This document shows positions 22,201 through 34,490 of a DNA stretch of 64,000 nucleotides, one piece after another. The first letter of the stretch is position 1. Each line of letters begins with the position of its first letter. Source of the stretch: Brasenia schreberi (Eukaryota > Streptophyta > Magnoliopsida > Nymphaeales > Cabombaceae). The DNA lies in the NCBI GenBank assembly GCA_036023115.1, contig JAYKKT010000089.1, positions 15,866,501 through 15,930,500 on the forward strand, in the 5' to 3' direction. The translations under genes were made by a program, and so were the position numbers. The notes below the pieces were generated by a model. That model saw nothing but the letters and a program-made list of their open reading frames with translations, did no database searches and had not been told where the DNA came from.

Positions 22201-24599
22201 TGCATTTAATCTTTCTTCTCATAGGTTGTTTTCATATTCAATCTTTGTTTAATTTTTGCTCAAACTATCATAATTGTTTAAGCTTTTCAAATAAAGCAAA
22301 TGAAAGGCTTTCTATAAAATTGCGCTTTTAAAGGATTTCAGGAAAATATGATATATGACTCCTAATACTTGACTCAAAGTAATTCCTATAATCTTTAAAG
22401 ATCTTTCATAAATGCTTCTTACAAGATCTTTTCACCATATATTAGTTGAAACATTAAATCTTGTTTTGTATGTAAAATTAAGTTTGGCTTATGTTGAATC
22501 AAAATGTATAATGTTTAGATCATACATATATGATATATGTAACACTATCTAAAGTTCAACCTAAATGTTGTCAATTTTTTTTTAGCATTTTCACCTCTAC
22601 CAATTTCATAAGGAAGAAAATAGTTAACCATCTTAACATAGCAACCAAGGGCATGCAACAACCTCATGACTTTAGCACCCACTACCTCACCACTAGTGAC
22701 TAACATTAGTAACTTTTTTCATCTAAAGCTAAGCAATTTTGTAGTATAGGTTTGTCTCTTCTTTGTGTCCTACTATCTTCTTCCTACATAACATTTTCTT
22801 CTACTATATTTTTATTTTATTCCATTGCTAGATCTCTTTTAGTGTATGCTTCCTATTCATATATAATAAAAAGTAGATTACATATAAGCGAATTTGAAGT
22901 TCTTAAAAATATAAAATAAAAAGAATATAATAACCAAGTTTAAGATACTTTGAGTATCATCTGTCCTCCTCTTGCATGTTTCTCTTATATACATATATGA
23001 AAATAAGATAAATTATATTAATAATACACTAACTATAAACAATGTCACATACGTTAGCCTTTGACTCATCATTTATGACTTTTTTTTTATATTGATGCAA
23101 TTCTAGAAATATGTTTCTCTTCAAGACAATAGTGCTACATGTTAGGGTCAGCATTATACAAGTTGATATATAAGAAATTTTAACTTTAATAATATAAGCA
23201 TACAAAAATATAATACTAATAATTAAAAAAATATATTACATGTTAGGATCATCATTGATATTGACATAAGCACGAAAAAGGATAACTTTATCAATTCCAA
23301 GAAAAATATGCTAAATGTTAGGATCATCACTAGCAAGTTGATACAAGAGAATATTTTAACTACAATAACATACACATATACTATTAATTTCAAGAAAAAC
23401 ATGTATTTAAACCAACCAATTATTAGCTAACCTTTTTACTTTTCGCTCTTTCCATGCAAAAGCTTTAACAATGATATTCACATACCTCATGTATATATAA
23501 TTGAACATAAGAAATAATTGTATTCTCTTCAACTTCTATGTATTGCTTGAGTAGGGATGTGTCTTCGTCCGATATATTCTTCATTGATAATTCTTATATA
23601 TCTCTTAGCCTGTAATATTATTTCCAATTTGTCTTTTATATCATACCAAAGATACTAAACTATACCATAAAAGGTTTACACAAATACCAAACTCAATATA
23701 TTTTTAAAACTCTATAGTACATATCTTACCACATTTTGTTGCAATATTACCTTATATATGGCAAAATCTTTGTAGAGTCAAATGTTAAATTTATAACCAT
23801 GGATATAAAATGATTTGCATCATGAAACAAAATATAAGGCCATATACAAAGAATAAATATTCTACAAAACATCATTGGTGACATATACATATATATCAAA
23901 GTTGTGGTTACAAATTATATTTAAATAAATTAATAAATCATGCAAAGGTATATAATATGCTTACATAATCTTCAAAATAGTAACTAACCCTTCATGTAAT
24001 TTTTGTTGGACTATATTTATGTTGTCGTTAGGATATTGACTCTTGAAGATTATCTTATACATCCTATATATAGAAATTAGCCAATCATATATTAAAGTTA
24101 AAAAGTATTATTTCACTATACATACAACATAAATCAACAATAGCTGGTGTGCTTAAAAGGGTGAATCTATTCATTTCATAAACACTTCATACATTAGAAG
24201 ATGATTTACCAATTGAGCCTTTTTCAAATCTCACTAGCATGTATTCACTTTAGTTTAAATTTCTTTATTTAAATAAATACACAAAAATATTTCACTTCTT
24301 CCATTATGTACTCTTCAATAATCAAAACTATTTAAATACCTTACACAAATACTATTATTATGCATGTTCTTATTCATTGTAAATAAAAACCTCTCCATAA
24401 GATACATCCATTATTATTGTATTGGCCTAGTAAATAATACCTTTCTTATATGTGAATAGTTAAGTATACCATAATATAAAAAAAACTAGGAAAAAATATC
24501 ATTTCTAACTTATACAAAATCTTAGAAATAACTTCTTTAATGCATTTACACTTTTAATATAAATCATTAAAATCGTGGTTCTTCGAATCAATAATCTTA

Positions 24600-26450
24600 T
24601 GCTCCTGCACTTATAGTTTTTCAAATATATTTGATGAGAATCCATTGATTAATTTGATATATCATAAAGTACTAAGAAAACTTTTTTCCCTTTATTTTCA
24701 GTTATTAAGAAGTACATGATAAGATCACCATATCGGTTTGAGCAATAAAGACTTTTGTATGCAATGAACTCATTAACCCCAATGTCTCCTTGCATATTCA
24801 TGACTTGATATTATCATTTGTTATCCTTCTTTATTAAAAATGATAAAATCTTGTTACATATGTTTTTTCGATATGTATAACATCAAGATTATGACACACC
24901 AATAATCTTTCAACATGAAAGCTAAAAAAATTCCTTTTTCTTTCCCCAACTACGATTGCACTATCTTTGGTATATGAGTCTTTCTCAAATACAATATTTT
25001 CATGACCTTCTCACTATCGTAAAACATCAAAGTCACTTAATGGAATTGGAACCTTATAGTATTCTTGTTTCCTATTAAATGTTGTATTATTTCACCAAAT
25101 ATGATATATAGATAGAAAATGATGATGTCCCATATATACATATTTTTTGTATGTAACAAATGAATGCAAGCAATATTTAGATGACAAACTGAATAATTTG
25201 TATAATCCTTGGTCTTCCATTTTGACCACATGCTACAAGCAAGAAAATCATTGATAATCCATATCACAGTTGCACATATTGAAAATACTTCTTGCTTCTT
25301 TGAATCACTCGGCAAAACTTCATCATTCCAAGTACTTTTAGCTCATCAATTAATGGTTGAAGGTGCACATTAGTATTATACACATATAATATAAGCAAAG
25401 ACATGTTTAATGATTACTTCATAGACATCATGTATGTTATTAGTATGACTGATTAACAATTCCAACTACTTATTGATGAATTTTTGAATAGACTAAACCC
25501 ATTACTTATACAACCAACGCATATATTTTGAGGCTTTAATATAAACCCAAAGGTGCACTTCATTAAAGCCTCTTCATGCGTTTAAATCTCTAGAATGACT
25601 CATCTTACTGAAAATATCTTTTGGAGATATGGCATACAAACTCATAAACTCTATAGTTCTACTTGATCTAAACAACCTTTGAAGATTTGGTGTTAGTAAA
25701 AAGCGTTGGATAATCTTGAATGACACCTTCACGTCATACCATATACGAATATCTATCTTGAAAAATTATGTTCTAGGTTAGAAAACCTATCTACATGCAT
25801 ATGTTCACCTCTATACAAACAAACATACGACATGCATCTATTTTGATATAATCCAAACTAAAACCTTTTACCAACTTCCTAGTATTGTATCAACATTAAC
25901 AATAAGAAATCAAATTGTCTTTTAGAGCCATGCCCTTAAATACTGCTAAGAAGTAAATAATTAACATTATCATTTGTTTCATACGTTTGATATGAAACAA
26001 ATGTACCATAAGCAACTTAGTTGTATTTTTAAATATTTCTTTAATTTTAGCTGATTCTTTGTGATATGTATTTACATATCTATGTGATTCAAGTCGACCA
26101 AATGCATATTATACCATGTTTACTATATTTTCAATATTATTTTTGAATAAAATATTAGGCCTTTGTTGCTTGCCATAAAAGATCTAATTAGTATAGTTTA
26201 AGTAAAACCATAATGAATAAGGTAAATTTTCACATGTTGTAGGTTGACAAAACATCTATGACATTTTTTAATATAAATAATAGATCCTCCCATCATCTCT
26301 ACCTTCAGCATTCGGTACAATATAATGGAAAAGGCAGTCACTCCTACTTGATAACCATAATCATGTGTGTATTTACAACCAGTTGCATGCTTATTTATCC
26401 ATTTTTATCTAACAGATAATCGACATCATGATGATCCTATGATATTGACA
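24600..26450 (-). pseudogene. TNP2-like CACTA transposase remnant
   Basis: Recognisable blocks on the minus strand: an N-terminal transposase-associated segment near 26400-26204 reading CENLPYSLWFYL and YTNWIFYGK; the central block at 25280-25170 reading ATVIWIINDFLACSMWSKW and DYTNYSVCHLN (family form: WTINDFPA..LSGW); then CHNLDVIHIEK at about 24900-24868 (family form RHNLDVMHIEKN); and KNHDFNDL near 24570 (family KSHDCHVL). Frameshifts and stops separate the blocks. In CACTA elements this protein binds the termini and cuts them. Only fossils of it remain here. Confidence 0.8.
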
Positions 26451-27951
26451 ATTAGATGTCATAATCATCATTTAAATATATAATAAAAAAATAATTATAG
26501 ATTGTCATTGATTGAGTCTTTAAAAAACTAAAAAAACATTAATTTAAAAGAGCTAACCTTGTTGACTTTAGACTCTTGTAGATGCTTTCTTTGTTTCACT
26601 CTGGTATTGTTTTAGGCTAGGGATGAGGTCCATTTTTTTCATGAATTTGAATTCATAGGTTTTAAAAGAATATGTTGTAATCATGTTTGATTTTCTTTTC
26701 AAAATTTCTTAGTTCTTTAAAACAATACTTAGTCTCAAACTAAAGTGTGGGAAAAGGCTTAGTTGTTGTTGTTGTTGTTGTTGTTTAAAACAATACTTAG
26801 TCTCAAACTAAAGTGTGGAAAGCTTAATTCTAGTTATATCTCCTCTAGATCCCAATTGAATTCCATGGCTCATAAATAAGATGCATAAGTACTAAATATA
26901 TGCAATGAAATGGATCAAGTAAATGAGATATGGCCTAAAGTTGTTCTCCAAAAACTATTAAGCTCTTCACAAAGAAGTGGGCACATGGTTAGATGTTAGA
27001 TGTTAGATTATGATGAGTGTCATACACAAATCAAGGTTAATTTTGAGAAGTGATTGTTATGCAACAATATTGAAAGATAAGATTAGATTTTGCTCAAACA
27101 AGATGATAAGCTCAATAAACAAAATATCGAAAGAATTGTGTAGGAATTTAAGCATTATAGCTGAATGATATGCATATAAGTACTTGTTAGCATGTAGTTC
27201 CTATGCAAATAACATTTGATAAGAATATGTCCTAGAACTAGGAAGTGGATGAAAAAAATGATCAAGAATTACTGTTCAAAAGATCTCAAGTACTACAACA
27301 AAGATTAAACATTTGACACTTAATAGAGATACTACTGCCTAAATCAGACATTACTTGGAATGGAATATCAACTATATTCTATGGAAATAATGATGAGTGC
27401 CATGCACAAATCAAAAAGATGTAAGGTTAATCTTGAGAAGCCATTGTTATGCAACAATATTAAATCATCAGAAGAGTAATGGGTTATTTAAGATATATTG
27501 AAAGATAAGATTAGATTTTGTTCAAACAAGATGATAAATTCAATAAATTAAATATTGAAAAAACTCTTGTGCGTAAATTTCTGGTCCCGTAGGACCTAGA
27601 TCCGCAATGTGATCCTCTTAATAGGAGAAAGTTAAAGGAGAAATGATTAGGAAGTAAACTTGAAAAATGAAATACCTCCTAATGCGATGTAGACACGTAT
27701 GGTTCTTTTCGTTGAAGTTCTCTTACTTTAATTGGTTTTGGGTGAGCGAAGTAGGATTGGGGCTGGGTGAAATGACTTGGGTTTGGGTTAGAGAATGGGT
27801 TCAGGTGAAATGAATTGGGTTTGGGTTAGCAAATGAGTTTTGGTTCTAGATGGAGGGAATTTGTTTTTTTTAGTTGGATTCAATTGGATCCAATTCAGAT
27901 GGGCTCTAAGTGAATGGATCAAATCAAATCCGACCTAAGGGATTTGGGGTT
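26204..27951. repeat. Tandem duplication, copy 1 (1748 bp)
   Basis: Runs from AAAACCATAATGAATAAGG to GGGATTTGGGGTT and is followed directly by copy 2 with no spacer. By eye the copies differ at only about fifteen to twenty single bases, so the event is recent. Copy 1 carries a 68 bp gain (a 33 bp LINE tail plus a 35 bp target duplication) and lacks 18 bp found in copy 2 near 28420. With two 1 bp indels that cancel, this accounts exactly for the 50 bp length difference. It contains the TNP2 N-terminal fragment at its left edge. Confidence 0.95.
26751..26783 (+). mobile_element. 33 bp LINE-tail insertion with 35 bp target duplication
   Basis: The insert begins GAAAAGGCTTAG and continues as (TTG)n, identical to the 3' terminus of the RTE LINE at 6992. 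It is flanked by perfect 35 bp direct repeats at 26716-26750 and 26784-26818. Copy 2 of the surrounding duplication has the unoccupied site (about 28473-28507), which proves both the insertion and the duplication. The target ends GTGTGG, sharing TGG with the LINE sequence just upstream of the inserted part. Confidence 0.9.
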
Positions 27952-29649
27952 AAAACCATAATGAATAAGGTAAATTTTCACATGTTGTAGGTTGACAAAA
28001 CATCTATGACATTTTTTAATATAAATAATAGATCCTCCCATCATCTCTACCTTTAGCATTCGGTACAATATAATAAAAAAGGTAGTCACTTCTACTTGAT
28101 AACCATAATCATGTGTGTATTTACAACCAGTTGCATGCTTATTTATCCATTTTTATCTAACAGATAATCGACATCATGATGATCCTATGATATTGACAAT
28201 TAGATGTCATAGTCATCATTTACATATATAATAAAAAATAATTATAGATTGTCATTGATTGAGTCTTTAAAAAACTAAAAAAACATTAATTTAAAAGAGC
28301 TAACCTTGTTGACTTTAGACTCTTCTAGATGCTTTCTTTGTTTCACCCTGGTATTGTTTTAGGCTAGGGATGAGGTCCATTTTTTTCATGAATTTGAATT
28401 CATAGGTTTTAAAAGAATATGTAACTTTATGCCTTTAGCTTGTAATCATGTTTGATTTTCTTTTCAAAATTTCTTAGTTCTTTAAAACAATACTTAGTCT
28501 CAAACTAAAGTGTGGAAAGCTTAATTCTAGTTATATCTCCTCTAGATCCCAATTGAATTCCATGGCTCATAAATAAGATGCATAAGTACTAAATATATGC
28601 AATGAAATGGATCAAGTAAATGAGATATGGCCTAAAGTTGTTCTCCAAAAACTATTAAGCTCTTCACAAAGAAGTGGGCACATGGTTAGATGTTAGATGT
28701 TAGATTATGATGAGTGTCATACACAAATCATGGTTAATTTTGAGAAGTGATTGTTATGCAACAATATTGAAAGATAAGATTAGATTTTGCTCAAACAAGA
28801 TGATAAGCTCAATAAACAAAATATCGAAAGAATTGTGTAGGAATTTAAGCAATATAGCTGAATGATATGCATATAAGTACTTGTTAGCATGTAGTTCCTA
28901 TGCAAATAACATTTGATAAGAATATGTCCTAGAACTAGGAAGTGGATGAAAAAAATGATCAAGAATTACTGTTCAAAAGATCTCAAGTACTACAACAAAG
29001 ATTAAACATTTGACACTTAATAGAGATACTACTGCCTAAATCAGACATTACTTGGAATGGAATATCAACTATATTCTATGGAAATAATGATGAGTGCCAT
29101 GCACAAATCAAAAAGATGTAAGGTTAATCTTGAGAAGCCATTGTTATGCAACAATATTAAATCATCAGAAGAGTAATGGGTTATTTAAGATATATTGAAA
29201 GATAAGATTAGATTTTGTTCAAACAAGATGATAAATTCAATAAATTAAATATTGAAAAAACTCTTGTGCGTAAATTTCTGGTCCCGTAGGACTTAGATCC
29301 GCAATGTGATCCTCTTAATAGGAGAAAGTTAAAGGAGAAATGATTAGGAAGTAAACTTGAAAAATGAAATACCTCCTAATGCGATGTAGACACGTATGGT
29401 TCTTTTCGTTGAAGTTCTCTTACTTTAATTGGTTTTGGGTGAGTGAAGTAGGATTGGGGCTGGGTGAAATGACTTGGGTTTGGGTTAGAGAATGGGTTCA
29501 GGTGAAATGAATTGGGTTTGGGTTAGCAAATGAGTTTTGGTTCTAGATGGAGGGAATTTGTTTTTTTTAGTTGGATTCAATTGGATCCAATTCAGAATGG
29601 GCTCTAAGTGAATGGATCAAATCAAATCCGACCTAAGGGATTTGGGGTT
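27952..29649. repeat. Tandem duplication, copy 2 (1698 bp)
   Basis: Lacks the LINE-tail insertion and so preserves the empty target site. It retains 18 bp (around TAACTTTATGCCTTTAGC) missing from copy 1. Several differences from copy 1 within 28040-28090 are C-to-T or G-to-A, as expected of decay of methylated cytosine. No intact gene is seen inside. Confidence 0.95.
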
Positions 29650-30315
29650 ATGGCCCTCTGAGTGGTTGTGGGATTTTGGGCTTTTATCAAACTCAATTGG
29701 ATACAACTTAAAATCAGATTTTTAAATTGAGTAAGATCCAATTTAGAATGTACTGGGGTTTTGGTGATGGAGGATGGATTGAGTTTTTGGTTTTGGAAAT
29801 GGGTTTCTGGCCTAGATTAGGTTGAGATTGGGTTGGGTTCAGGTACCAAAGGGAAATGGGATCCAATTTGGAACAATTCAGGTTGGGCACTTTGGAGTAC
29901 GGATCCAGGTCAACTTTGCTAACGAGACCCGATTTGATCCAGCTGAAGAAATTAGGGCACGATGAATGGTTTCCACCGTTCAACAGAAAGAGGAAAAGCA
30001 GAGGAAAGAGGGGAGGCAGTGGCCAGGTGGCTCGGGCAGAGTTGGTTGAACAAGTCGACAACAAGCAGTGATGAATGGCTGGAGTAATGAGGTTTTGGAC
30101 GCGATGGTGGTTAAGGGCGAATGTAGCAATGGCGAGGTGGTAAGGGTGGATGGAGACGACGACGTGATGGGTGGCTCTGGCGGCAACAGTAAATTGCTCC
30201 TCTTTTTGTTGCTTTTGAGGAATGGTAGTGGAGGAAATGGGTTCTACAGTATGCAGAGAGGAGGGTGATGGCTCTGCGTTCAGCAGAGAGAGAGGCATGG
30301 TGGTTCTGCTCAATC

Positions 30316-30363
<48 letters not shown>

Positions 30364-32060
30364 CTTGGCTCCAACAAACTACAGAGAGCAAGAGAGACTC
30401 GTTTTCTTCCTCTACTTCAAATTTGCAGGAAATATATAGGAGATCAAAGGATCAGTTTACACATTTCTAGATTGCTGGATTCAACTGATGCTCATGATGA
30501 GGGAGGCTCTTCCCTTTTATAGTTGTTTTAGCCGATTCCATCTTCAATGTGTTTAGACTCCACATATCTTTTCAGCTGAAAATGTTGAAGAATTGCTCGA
30601 TAGGGTTGCTGCTTGTCCCTCTATATGTGAGCTTGTGTGGGTTTGATGAGTGTCTATAGGGTGGTTGCTTGGAATCGGCTATGATGACTTTGTTACTAAG
30701 CTGCCTCATTGTTGTAGCGTGATTTTTCTCCAAGTCTTCTGTGCTATAGCAGTTGATGCTGTTTTCAATTTTGTAAGGTAGAGTTGATGCTGTTTTGAAT
30801 TGTATTATTGGATTCTCACAATCTCTCATGTAACTCTTAAATAGATTTTAGTCAATTGTGCATTTTCGTGTCTTCTTGATTCATTTCTGATATGATCTTG
30901 GATGAAAAGCTTAAGACTCACTTTATATATTTTTTTGAATTTTAATTACTTGATTAACATAAAATTTAGGTGTTTATAGATGCTCCTCTTTGGCATCAAT
31001 AAAGATAGAACTTGGTTGATATCAAAGACGGAAACACTAAAATTTGATTTCTTTTTTATGAAAGCGGTGCTAAAACTTGTGTTTTGAAGAGAATATCATA
31101 AGTCATGTTATTGTCTGATGAAAGATAAAAGTGAGTCTTGTTGTTAGACCTACCATGAACCCTACGTGCGACATAGTGCAAGACAAAAGGATAGGCTTTT
31201 GTGAGAAATAAGAGACTCAAGTTGTCTTAAGGAGATTTTTACCAAATCTAAATTAGTAATCATTACTTTTTGAAATATTTCTTTTAAAGAGAAGAATAGT
31301 AAACATCCATCAAAAGTTCTTTGAAACTTTTGCAAAATAGATGACTTTGGATTTTTTGAAAGAATGAATCACAAAATAGCTTTTTTAAATGACTAATTCG
31401 AAAACATCATGAGAGTGGTCTCTAAAACCTTTGCACTTGAAATCTAGAAGAGCTTGCTATCCGTGCCGTTTACTATTACTTCTCTTTACTCTTTGGCTCG
31501 AGTTTGGGTTTATATTCGCTCACTTGAGTACTTTCTAAAATGTCTTCAAGCTACCATACGAGTTTCTTTCATTCGGTAGACTCGTCCGTGAAGAGAGAGT
31601 CCAATGTGGCTCAACATAGCAAGTGATGAAAGATAATAGCCCGGATAGAAAGGTTAAGCATGTACACAACTTGCAAGCATGTCCAATGAGATGAGTATGA
31701 GTTTTCAAGATATGAGAAGAATTTTACAAGAAAAGAGAATTTCCAAATGGTTCTTTGAGGCTTAGTGGGACGAAGATGATGTTGTCATGTAAGAGGAACC
31801 AACTCATGATGTTGTAACTTCAAAATAATCACTTGATGGGACAAAATTAAAGTTGAAGTAGTAAAAGAATGAAGGTGACTGTCATGGATAAGCCATAAGG
31901 TGGGACGAAAGAATATGGGATGTCACTTCGAATACTTAGCTTGGTCGGATTGAAAAATGATGCACTAATAACTCAACAAACCTATAATGGTGACAGTTTA
32001 AGGATCTTCTTCACAAAGAGAATGAAACATCAGTAGAGAAATGCAATGGGGACAGTGAGG
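29650..32060. other. Non-coding DNA inside the CACTA span
   Basis: 29650-30480 is rich in GGGTT/CCAATT words. A 225-codon minus-strand open frame here (30391-29714) is a product of the GA tract and low complexity, with no domain. 30500-32060 holds no recognisable gene or repeat. Confidence 0.45.
30319..30362. repeat. (AG)22 microsatellite
   Basis: Uninterrupted AG dinucleotide run. Confidence 0.97.
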
Positions 32061-32290
32061 TTCCGCTCAGCAAATAGGGAGAGAGAGAGGTACCTGATCA
32101 TGTAGTATGTCCGATAATATATCGGATCATGGAAAGAGTCAGAATCTACTGAAAAGAGCGGGTTTCACAGAAAGAGAGAAAGAGAGGTACCTAACTGTAC
32201 ATCCGATAATATCTACAAAGGAGAGAGTGAGAATGTCCTGGGGAGAACAGGTTTGAGAGAAAGAGAGAGAGGCTAGGACCAAGACAGAGC
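32060..32290. repeat. Imperfect tandem repeat in the CACTA subterminal region
   Basis: Two related blocks of roughly 110 bp share the order GAGAGAGGTACCT, then CCGATAATAT, then GAGAGTGAGAATGTC or GAGTCAGAATCTAC, then AGCGGGTTTCACAG or AACAGGTTTGAGAG. CACTA elements often carry such subterminal repeats as protein binding sites; that role is inferred. Confidence 0.6.
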
Positions 32291-32533
32291 GAGCTATTGG
32301 AGAGAGAAAAGAAAATAGAGAAAAGTTCCTCCACGAAATGTGACCTTATTCAAGTTGTTGTGGAAACACCGGAATATCATTATGTCGGAATTACGAAATA
32401 GTTATTTCTGACTATTACGAACTATTTTTCCTGGCTAATAGGGAGTTGGAATATGTTAACTTATTTCCGGCTGTTCAAAATCAGTCGTTTTTTTTCGAGC
32501 TAATGGTCGGAATAAGCCCCTTTTCTAATAGTG

Positions 32534-34086
32534 CATATATGATATGATTCATAATATTAAATTAAATTATATACACAAAATGTAATTTTAAAAGTAATAC
32601 AGAGCAGGGTGGTGCGGGGCAAGTTCTACCCGTTTTGTGTAGGTTTAAAATCCCAAGACACACGAGGTGGGACATGCATGGTTTAAAAAGGTGGTCCCCG
32701 AAAAAAGGTTTAAAATCCCTAGTTGCACAGCTCACATCGATCACAATGAACGTCATCAAAAGGGTTTTCCTTTAAACTCAGTTTTCAGTTCCTAAGGGGC
32801 TTTTAATGCTCAAACTTTAACAAAATACATATTATGGACGTGGCAAAGCAAAGATCCTTTATGGTAGGAACCAGGGCTTCTTTTGTTTTGCTTTCTTCTT
32901 CTCCTCTCTTGATTGTACACATTCAATCTATTTTCCTTAGGGTTCAACGTGAAATTACTCGTTTTCATAATAAAACTATTGGCGTCCTTAATTGGCTCTC
33001 CACAACTGAGAAAAGATATAAAGAGATTGGTATGTACATAAGTAACATCCATTTCAGTTCACACCCACACAGACAAGCGCGTGTACGCGAACACACATCA
33101 CATATCTCACAAGTTTCTCTTGCTATGACTTCTATCACCTGCACGTCCATTGGATGTCATCTCGATGGGCAAGAAGTTTCTCTTGAATGTGAAGGAGAAT
33201 ATCTACAGATGACTATTCATTATAATGTCTATGATCATCAGCTTTATCTACAAGATACGGGTTCCCAACTTAATTCATCTTCAACAATTTCTTTATGACC
33301 GTCGTCTTCCTCTTTGAGCTCAAAATCTCTACTATCAAATCTTTTCCTTATAAGGAGACTTTATGAACTTATAGCACACGGTGTTCTTCTAGTAACCAAT
33401 GAAATTCATAGTTTCTCACTATCATGATCGAGTATCTACTAAAAGAACCTTTCACGCATTTTATTCCAGTAACCAAGCATATTTTTTGATAGTCAAGCTG
33501 GGATTAGGCAGACCCCTACAATAAAATGCATCTTTTGCTCACTTCATACTTTTCACAGAGTTCCTATTAAGAATATAAAGGACCCAAAACTCACTAGGCA
33601 TTTCTTAATTATCATTCATCTTTACCTGTTCTCAACCAAATAGTCTCTACCGTCTACTAATCCATAACAAATCGGTCTTTCTTTAGATATACTCATGAAA
33701 TGCGCATATGCGGACTGCTATATGTCAGTGGGCTTCCATGCTAGCATGCACTAACACATGTTAACCCTAAATGAAATGATAGCTGAGCTCTGAATCTCAT
33801 CTAACTTAAAAACCCAACTCCTTTCTCCTCCATCTTCCACCATTCCTCAAAGTTTACCCCCTTGATCTAGCACCATCACACTACCACAACTTGGCCATCT
33901 GTCTACCAGTACCACCCCCTATATACACAACAAAGAATATAAGCATGATCAAGTACACTTAAAAAAGCTACAAGTATACTCATTCTTTTTGAACATTAAA
34001 CTCAATCATCCATCACTTAGGATAGATGGTTGAAATTTGTTGCATTTAGGTTCTCTTTATATATAGAGAGAGAAAGTGGTAAACGC
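32534..34086. other. Intergenic DNA, no supported gene
   Basis: A 154-codon plus-strand open frame (32834-33298) shows no recognisable domain and no splice partners, so I do not call it a gene. The rest is AT-rich without repeats I can define. Confidence 0.45.
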
Positions 34087-34297
34087 CTACACTCATCTAT
34101 GCTCAAATCCACTTAAACATTTTCACCATATTATGAGTACCATCAATGATGAAGATTTGAAGTTAAAAGTGAAAAGTACTGTTATATTTTTTCTTTGCAA
34201 CATGTATATTGTTGTTTAAATCCAAATCTACATAGTTGATTATGTCAAGCGAATGCCAAAGATATTTAAGTGGATTTAAGTATGGATGAGTATGCTA
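34087..34297. mobile_element. MITE-like element with about 30 bp inverted termini
   Basis: The left end CTACACTCATCTATGCTC continues AAATCCACTTAAAC. The right end, reverse-complemented, reads TACTCATCCATACTT then AAATCCACTTAAAT. No coding capacity. Superfamily and target duplication are unclear. Confidence 0.65.
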
Positions 34298-34337
34298 ATA
34301 GATTATGCTAGCTCTCTGTCTTTATATATATATAGCA

Positions 34338-34490
34338 TAGTCCATGCACACACTAATTCATGCTCTAATGTTTTTAAAGATTTCAATTTTTAAGTATTTT
34401 TCTGTTGAAATTTGAATTTCAACATCTCACCGATCTAACGGTTGAGATATTTGAGAATGTTTAACCATGAATGGATGTGCACATGAACTA
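34338..34490. mobile_element. MITE-like element, TAGTCCATG family, copy 1
   Basis: The left terminus TAGTCCATGCACACACTA faces an inverted right terminus (reverse complement TAGTTCATGTGCACATCC). The interior contains TCTCACCGATCTAACGGTTG, shared with the copy at 42225-42424. It is flanked by TA- and CT-rich microsatellite DNA. Confidence 0.65.

Larger units (their letters stand above)
22200..32533 (-). mobile_element. Decayed CACTA (En/Spm) transposon, one end defined
   Basis: The right end, read on the minus strand, starts CACTATTAGAAAAGGGGC (ending at plus position 32533), a standard CACTA terminus. It is followed by short repeated words such as CCGGAAATAAG and GGAAT. A TNP2-type transposase is detectable on the same strand at about 24600-26450. 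The sequence between holds a 1.7 kb tandem duplication and GA-rich DNA. I could not find the opposite CACTA terminus, so the left limit is an estimate. The whole span is AT-rich and riddled with stops. Confidence 0.6.

Noticed and set aside
30319..30362. Coding poly-Arg-Glu or Ser-Leu proteins across AG/CT and TA runs
   Set aside because: Artefacts of dinucleotide repeats being open in several frames.
29714..30391. 225-codon minus-strand open frame
   Set aside because: Begins in a Ser-Leu run made by the AG microsatellite, has no domain, and continues into low-complexity repeat DNA.
32834..33298. 154-codon plus-strand open frame
   Set aside because: No recognisable motif, biased composition, no splice or promoter context.
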